From: an uncultured Clostridia bacterium
Lineage (GTDB): Bacteria; Bacillota; Clostridia; HGM11514
Assembly (NCBI GenBank): GCA_902478725.1
Contig: CABSMD010000030.1
Coordinates: forward strand, 1-17,700
DNA: 17,700 nucleotides
Direction of reading: 5' to 3'
Part shown: positions 13,756 to 17,700 of the stretch, one piece after another
How the letters are laid out: each line of letters opens with the position of its first letter
Numbering within the stretch: the stretch's first letter is position 1
Position numbers and translations under genes: made by a program
Notes under the pieces: model-generated
Database searches by the model: none
What the model was told of the DNA's origin: nothing
The model's input: only the letters and a program-made list of their open reading frames with translations

Positions 13756-14430
13756 TTAAATAGCCTGTAATTTCTTTAGTAATTCATCAAATAACTGGAT
13801 ATGCGTTGTTGCAATGCGTTGGAAGATTTCTGTTGCTTCGTCTTCATCATAGATATGGGATGTGGAATTCCTGTCCCGCAGGATTTGCAGCCAGCCGCTT
13901 TCGTCGGTAATCAACTGGTTGCGAAAGGCTTCGCCCATGACGGCTTTGGGGTTGTTAATATCCGACACTTCCAACGTCAGCAAATATTCCCTTGCCGTCT
14001 TCCATGCCAATTCAGCCGTAAATTCAAACCGCTGTATCACACCGTCCCGCACGGTTAAGCTATCGTTGGTTTTCGCTTCTTCCAATGCTTCATGCAAACG
14101 GGCAACGGCATTTTGAAAGTTATGCAGTTTAGTTGTAAATTTATCCATAAGTATCACTCCGTCCCGTTGAATAGTGTCGTATAATTCTGTGTTTTTGTGC
14201 CGCTCTTTGATACATACCACATCAATTTTATGAAAGGTATTGATGTTTTCTATTTCATGCAAGAATAAAGACTGTTCCGCTTGTGTCATTGCAGGCGCAA
14301 ACACGGCAATATCATAATCGCTTTGCGGCGTATGGTCTTGCCTTGCCCTTGAGCCGAACAGCACCACTTTTTGAATGGCTTTATACTTTGCGGCAATCTC
14401 TTTGATTTGCGCAATAACCGTATCGTTCAT
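13756..14430 (-). CDS. Fused MNT nucleotidyltransferase-HEPN protein (type VII toxin-antitoxin-like)
   Basis: A 224-residue single chain. Residues 1 to about 94 are a minimal nucleotidyltransferase: VVLFGSRARQ with the GSX10DXD motif (Gly26-Ser27 to Asp38-Tyr39-Asp40) and a third carboxylate in KIDVVCIKE. Residues 95-224 (from Met95, MDKFTTKLHNFQNAVARL) are a HEPN domain of the HI0074/substrate-binding type, with FTAELAWKTAREYL and the motif RNSTSHIY, exactly RX4HXY (Arg187, His192, Tyr194). In two-gene type VII systems the HEPN partner is an RNase and the MNT partner silences it by adding AMP to that Tyr. Here both are one protein. Met95 has GGAG 8 bases upstream, so free HEPN could be made from an internal start. 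The ATG at 14430 is preferred; a GTG at 14439 is possible. Strong promoter upstream; XRE gene next door. Confidence 0.88.
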   Translation of the reverse strand: MNDTVIAQIKEIAAKYKAIQKVVLFGSRARQDHTPQSDYDIAVFAPAMTQAEQSLFLHEIENINTFHKIDVVCIKERHKNTELYDTIQRDGVILMDKFTTKLHNFQNAVARLHEALEEAKTNDSLTVRDGVIQRFEFTAELAWKTAREYLLTLEVSDINNPKAVMGEAFRNQLITDESGWLQILRDRNSTSHIYDEDEATEIFQRIATTHIQLFDELLKKLQAI

Positions 14431-14457
14431 GCTTTTCACACCCTTACTGTAAAAAAG

Positions 14458-14505
14458 AGTATATCATATTTTTCCAGCTGAGTCAATGTGTAAGCAATGT
14501 ATGAG
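14458..14505 (-). promoter_or_regulatory. MNT-HEPN promoter with tandem 11-bp repeat
   Basis: On the - strand TTGACT (14486-14481) and TATACT (14463-14458) are 17 bases apart, a strong sigma-A promoter about 28 bases before the ATG. On the + strand CAATGTGTAAG (14484-14494) and CAATGTATGAG (14495-14505) form a head-to-tail repeat, 9 of 11 identical, that touches the -35 box. One-turn tandem repeats over -35 fit a repressor or activator site. Confidence 0.75.
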
Positions 14506-14537
14506 TGGAAGTAAAAGGGCGCAACCATATATAAAAA

Positions 14538-14661
14538 GTGTTTGTAAATGTGGTTGTTTCTTTGCGAACATCCGCAAATTATTTTTGGACTTTTGCGGAC
14601 GTAAAAACCAAGGGTTTTGAGGTGATTTTTAAGTGTTCGTTAATGTATACTTTTACGAACA
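14538..14661. promoter_or_regulatory. Array of TGTTCGT/ACGAACA-like motifs upstream of MNT-HEPN
   Basis: Several related motifs lie between the XRE stop and the MNT-HEPN promoter: GTGTTTGTAAATG (14538-14550), a dyad TTTGCG-N6-CGCAAA containing GCGAACAT (14561-14578), TTTGCGGACGTAAAA (about 14592-14605), and an inverted pair TGTTCGT (14634-14640) with ACGAACA (14655-14661). The common core is (A/G)TGTTCGTAAA in both orientations. Such clusters are typical operators; the adjacent XRE protein is the obvious candidate binder (inference). Confidence 0.5.
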
Positions 14662-14663
14662 TA

Positions 14664-15005
14664 TCACTCTTTTAAGAACGGCAAGGTGTTTTTCAGCAAA
14701 TTTAATACAACTGCCAACTGATTATTGGTGCAGTCTTTTAATAACTCCTGTATCTGCTGTAAATATAAGCTGTTTTCCTGCTTGCTGCTTTCCTTTGATA
14801 CGGGAATAATATCATTTACGGTTACATCGAAATACTTTACAATATCTACCAGCTTATCAATGCTGAACCGTCGTTCGCCGCGCTCGCATTGCCCCAAGTA
14901 GTTTGTTTCTGTTTCCAATATTTCCGCCAACTGTTCTATGGTTAACCCTTTTAACTTTCTGTATTTTCTGATATTGCGCCCAATGGCTGCTGATAATTCA
15001 TCCAT
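14664..15005 (-). CDS. XRE-family helix-turn-helix transcriptional regulator
   Basis: A 113-residue regulator with an N-terminal Cro/CI helix-turn-helix at about 8-65: IGRNIRKYRKLKGLTIEQLAE, TETNYLGQCERGERRFSIDKL (as its ends) and VDIVKYFDVTVNDIIPV. The C-terminal 45 residues are helical (LYLQQIQELLKDCTNNQLAVVLNLL) and may dimerise. The ATG is preceded by GAGGG about 9 bases upstream. It is divergent from the GLUG-repeat surface gene and lies upstream of the MNT-HEPN gene on the same strand, separated by 233 bases rich in operator-like motifs, so it may control both. No partner peptidase (ImmA-like) is seen. Confidence 0.93.
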   Translation of the reverse strand: MDELSAAIGRNIRKYRKLKGLTIEQLAEILETETNYLGQCERGERRFSIDKLVDIVKYFDVTVNDIIPVSKESSKQENSLYLQQIQELLKDCTNNQLAVVLNLLKNTLPFLKE

Positions 15006-15070
15006 GATACAATCCCTCGCTTTCCTGCATTTTTATTGTATCTTAGACGAATGGCAGAAACGAGTGATAG

Positions 15071-15148
15071 ATTGCTTGTCATTCCATGACAATTTGCAAT
15101 GATTATTTTGCGATTCCCATTGACTATCACTGTAAATCATTGTATAAT
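15071..15148. promoter_or_regulatory. Divergent control region: GLUG-gene promoter and palindrome
   Basis: On the + strand TTGACT (15120-15125) and a perfect TATAAT (15143-15148) are separated by 17 bases, about 45 bases before the surface-protein ATG. Upstream lies a dyad TTGTCAT-TCC-ATGACAA (15076-15092), flanked by ATTGC (15071-15075) and GCAAT (15096-15100). It sits between the two divergent genes, just upstream of the -35, and is a natural operator candidate for the XRE regulator. Confidence 0.75.
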
Positions 15149-15192
15149 CATAGAAGAATATGTTGAAATTTCACATAAAGGAGCGGAATACG

Positions 15193-17544
15193 ATGAAAAC
15201 AATCATACGCAAACGCTTATTTTGTATATTGCTTGCCTGTTGCTTCTTACAGTTTTGCCTGCCCTTGCAGCAAATAGGCGGATTTGTTACAACTGTATTT
15301 GCGGCAGAAGAAGAAAATTATTTTGATTTTGCTGGCGGCACGGGTACGGTGGAGAACCCGTACAGGATAGAAACCATGTTTCATCTGAACAATGTACGGC
15401 ATTACCTTGACGCGCATTTTATCCAGATGAATGACATTGACTTAACCGAAGCAACGGCAGATAACGGCGTATTGGGTGCGTGGCAGTCGATAGGAACATC
15501 ATCAGAAAAATTTACAGGCAATTATGATGGCGGCGGGAATGTGATTAAAGGGTTGCAGGGCAATAGTTTATTTGATTCTGTTGGCATAAGCGGCGTGGTA
15601 CAAAATTTGGGAATGGTAGACGGCAATGTTACTTCCTCTTATTCTTATCCTGCTGGCGGCATAGCTAGAGAAAATAGCGGAACCATCAGCAACTGCTACA
15701 ATACCGGTAATGTTAATTATTCTAGTTTTGTTGGCGGCATTGCTGGGAGTAATAGTGGAACAATTAGTAATTGTTATAATACGGGTAATGTTATTACTTC
15801 TATTACTTTTTCTACTCATTATTCTTATCCTGCTGGCGGCATAGCTGGGTGGAATAAAGGAACAATCAGTAATTGCTATAATACTGGCAATATTATTGCT
15901 AATTCTGGTTCTTATTCTTATTCTGGCGGCATAGCTGGGGAAAATGAAGGAACAATCAACAACTGCTACAACACCGGCAATGTTACTACTACTTCTTCTG
16001 CTGGCGGCATTGCTGGGAGGAATGAAGGATATGGTGATTGTGTGATAGAAAACTGCTATACTTTGGATGAAATACACCTCAATGACTATGGCACAAAACG
16101 AACGATTGAACAAATGAAGCAGCAAGATAATTTTGCCGGATTTGATTTTGATAATGTTTGGACATATGATACTGCAAGCATGTATCCATTCCCGGTATTA
16201 AAAAATATAAAGCATATAGAAAGGCAAGAAAACACTATCGATTTTCAAGGCGGGAACGGGACTTTTTACAATCCGTATCTGGTGGCAACAGAACAGCAAT
16301 TAGACGCAGTTCGGAATTATCTGCACGATTGTTTTATGCAAGTAGCGGATATTGATTTGACAGAAGAAACAGCCGAGGACGGGATTTTTTATCATGACGG
16401 CAAGGGCTGGACAGCGTTTGATACATTTACCGGCAATTATAACGGCAATACGCATACTATCACGGGGTTGCAAACAACAGGCAGCGAATTGTTTAGTACT
16501 AATAATGGAATTATACAAAACTTGGGAATGGTAGACAGTCATGTTACTGATTCTTCTACTGGCGGCATTACTGGGAAGAATGAGGGAACAATCAGTAACT
16601 GCTATAACACGGGCAATATTACTGGTTCTACTTCCGGCGGTATAGCTGGGGAAAATGAAGGAACAATCAGTAATTGCTATAATACCGGCAATATTACTTC
16701 TTATTCTTATTCCGGCGGCATAGTTGGGCGAGATAGAGGAAGAATCAGTAATTGTTATAATACCGGCAATGTTACTTCTTCTAAGTATGCCGGTGGCATA
16801 GCTGGGTTAAATGAGAGAACAATCAGCAACTGTTATAACACCGGCACAGTAACCGCAACAAGCGAAAGTGATACCGCATATGCCGGTGGTTTGGTGGGCA
16901 TGGCAAGCAGCACATATGCAACCATATCCACCAGCTACAGTATCGGCGAAGTATCGGCAACAGGCGCAACTACCCGCGTCGGCAAGGTGGTCGGCATGAA
17001 CGAGGGCGCAACCTTAAGCCGCTTATATTACATAGGCACATCATCCGATTTCGGCGTAGGCAACGAGGGGAACGGCAAAGACCGCGTGGAGTTCCGCACC
17101 GCTGAACAGATGAAAACGCCATCCAGCTTGACCGGCTTTGATTTTGAAACGGTATGGGCGGTAGATGAGGATATCAATAACGGGTTCCCCTATCTGCAAG
17201 GGGTAGGCGTAGTCGCACCGCCCATAGAGCAACCAAAAAATGAGTTGGAACGGAGCATAGACAATGTAACTTATGATAGCGGCAAACAGGCATATACCTT
17301 TACAGTAGAGTTCATCAATAATACCAACAATGCAATTACAACCAATGTATTTGCGGCTGCATATGACAATAGCGGCAGGATGACAGGGCTTGCCATTTAC
17401 GATTTGACAGACCTTGCAGCGGGGAGCGGCGCCACCATAGACGCAGTCATATCCGCACCGCAAACAGCGGCTTATATCAAGATTATTTGTATGGATAGCA
17501 ACACGTTAGCACCTGTTGGAGCGGCGTTGAAAGAGGAAGTGTAA
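15193..17544 (+). CDS. Secreted GLUG-repeat surface protein
   Basis: A 783-residue exported protein. The ATG at 15193 has AAAGGAG 9 bases upstream; an earlier in-frame ATG (15160) precedes that site and is rejected. The signal peptide is basic then hydrophobic (KTIIRKRLFCILLACCFLQF) with likely cleavage after VFAA (residue 38). The body has two copies of one module: a lead segment (residues about 44-145 and 350-450: DF-GG-GT--NPY, then DIDLTE, FTGNY, QNLGMVD) followed by a run of GLUG repeats of about 22-35 residues, GGIAG-N-GTISNCYNTGN. Eight repeats keep NCYNTG, four in each block, with degenerate ones at the block ends. Each block ends with an EQMK...GFDF..VW....PFP segment. The last 100 residues (YTFTVEFINNTNN...) form an Ig-like or FxLYD-like domain. 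No LPxTG anchor or membrane tail is seen, so it is secreted or non-covalently held. An adhesive beta-helix is likely. Confidence 0.9.
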   Translation: MKTIIRKRLFCILLACCFLQFCLPLQQIGGFVTTVFAAEEENYFDFAGGTGTVENPYRIETMFHLNNVRHYLDAHFIQMNDIDLTEATADNGVLGAWQSIGTSSEKFTGNYDGGGNVIKGLQGNSLFDSVGISGVVQNLGMVDGNVTSSYSYPAGGIARENSGTISNCYNTGNVNYSSFVGGIAGSNSGTISNCYNTGNVITSITFSTHYSYPAGGIAGWNKGTISNCYNTGNIIANSGSYSYSGGIAGENEGTINNCYNTGNVTTTSSAGGIAGRNEGYGDCVIENCYTLDEIHLNDYGTKRTIEQMKQQDNFAGFDFDNVWTYDTASMYPFPVLKNIKHIERQENTIDFQGGNGTFYNPYLVATEQQLDAVRNYLHDCFMQVADIDLTEETAEDGIFYHDGKGWTAFDTFTGNYNGNTHTITGLQTTGSELFSTNNGIIQNLGMVDSHVTDSSTGGITGKNEGTISNCYNTGNITGSTSGGIAGENEGTISNCYNTGNITSYSYSGGIVGRDRGRISNCYNTGNVTSSKYAGGIAGLNERTISNCYNTGTVTATSESDTAYAGGLVGMASSTYATISTSYSIGEVSATGATTRVGKVVGMNEGATLSRLYYIGTSSDFGVGNEGNGKDRVEFRTAEQMKTPSSLTGFDFETVWAVDEDINNGFPYLQGVGVVAPPIEQPKNELERSIDNVTYDSGKQAYTFTVEFINNTNNAITTNVFAAAYDNSGRMTGLAIYDLTDLAAGSGATIDAVISAPQTAAYIKIICMDSNTLAPVGAALKEEV
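15655..16065 (+). repeat. GLUG repeat block 1
   Basis: Tandem coding repeats around GGC-GGC-ATA-GCT-GGG and the NCYNTG codons. Four units keep NCYNTG; a fifth has drifted to ENCYTLDE. Spacers between units vary from about 6 to 16 residues and are Ser/Thr/Tyr rich. Copies differ at many third positions, so the block is not freshly expanded. Confidence 0.85.
16561..17019 (+). repeat. GLUG repeat block 2
   Basis: A second tandem block of the same unit: four copies with NCYNTG, then drifted copies (STSYSIGEV, SRLYYIG). Spacers are shorter at the start (about 6-8 residues). The last, drifted copies use more GC-rich codons than the first ones. Confidence 0.85.
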
Positions 17545-17557
17545 AAGGGGGATAGTT

Positions 17558-17700
17558 ATGGGAAATTCAAAAGAAGAATTACGCGAAATGGTTGGTATGC
17601 ATAACGAATATTTACAAGAATTAAATGTTGCAATCAATACAGGAAATTATATGGAGGCTTGTTGGTTGTGCTACGCCATATTTGAGCAAAGAACATATAG
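17558..17700 (+). CDS. Unknown protein, 3' partial
   Basis: The ATG follows a GGGGG ribosome site by about 6 bases and lies 13 bases after the stop of the surface gene, so the two are probably co-transcribed. The 47 visible residues start MGNSKEELREMVGMHNEYLQ and continue through NVAINTGNYMEACWLCYAIFEQRTY. They look like a soluble helical protein with no signal peptide. Met, Asn and paired Cys are frequent. The family is not recognised from this fragment. Confidence 0.7.
   Translation, partial: MGNSKEELREMVGMHNEYLQELNVAINTGNYMEACWLCYAIFEQRTY

Noticed and set aside
14634..14661. LexA/SOS box
   Set aside because: The pair TGTTCGT...ACGAACA has the arms reversed and far too widely spaced compared with the GAAC-N4-GTTC core.
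15568..16125. A 185-codon open frame on the - strand opposite the GLUG repeats
   Set aside because: It mirrors the repeat codons (Ser/Ile/Arg-rich monotony), has no ribosome site, and the + strand frame has signal peptide, promoter and known motif.
15655..17019. Possible CRISPR array from regularly spaced repeats
   Set aside because: The repeats are in frame, encode GLUG units, vary in sequence and spacing, and have no cas genes nearby.
17460..17544. LPxTG sorting signal on the GLUG protein
   Set aside because: The C terminus has no LPxTG, hydrophobic stretch or basic tail.
1..17700. tRNA, rRNA, insertion sequence, transposase or integrase
   Set aside because: Both strands were read for cloverleaf ends, rRNA-like blocks and recombinase motifs; none was found. 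Terminal direct repeats for an island could not be identified because its far end is not visible.

Overview
The window looks like a chromosome segment of a Gram-positive anaerobe of the Clostridia, probably near the Oscillospiraceae/Ruminococcaceae. This rests on the protein families (a short MutS2-like ATPase, the pst-phoU-phoBR gene order, a Cys-rich clostridial hypothetical protein), strong AGGAGG-type ribosome sites and sigma-A promoters. By eye there are two halves. About 1-10,070 is fairly GC-rich, with tightly packed housekeeping genes. About 10,070-17,700 is clearly more AT-rich, with small or accessory genes, many single-gene promoters and many palindromes.

Left half. The 3' part of a MutS2-like ATPase that lacks the Smr nuclease domain overlaps a GNAT acetyltransferase by 4 bp on the + strand. 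Both face a perfect 19-bp hairpin terminator shared with a complete phosphate operon on the - strand: pstS-pstC-pstA-pstB-phoU-phoB-phoR. PstS binds phosphate outside the cell, PstCA and PstB import it, PhoU links transporter state to signalling, and PhoR/PhoB activate transcription. A row of PhoP-type boxes sits directly upstream of pstS, so the operon probably controls itself. Two things stand out: PstS has its two halves in circularly permuted order, and a 236-bp hairpin-rich spacer splits the operon between pstA and pstB.

Junction. A Cys-rich hypothetical gene (9414-10139, -) appears to have lost its 5' end near 10,070, where the composition changes. Its only upstream start (TTG) lies inside the -35 box of a near-consensus outward promoter. 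This may be the edge of an acquired island. The other edge and any integrase lie outside the window.

Right half (accessory). In order: two small unknown genes; a 357-aa unknown protein with an AbiEi-like winged-helix C terminus; a DUF4143-type AAA ATPase; a single-chain fusion of an MNT nucleotidyltransferase and a HEPN domain carrying both type VII toxin-antitoxin signature motifs; an XRE regulator; a divergent secreted GLUG-repeat protein; and the start of one more gene. The MNT-HEPN fusion, its strong promoter with tandem repeats, the operator-like motif array between it and the XRE gene, and an internal start that could release free HEPN toxin form the most interesting candidate system. 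Its function is inferred from motifs only.
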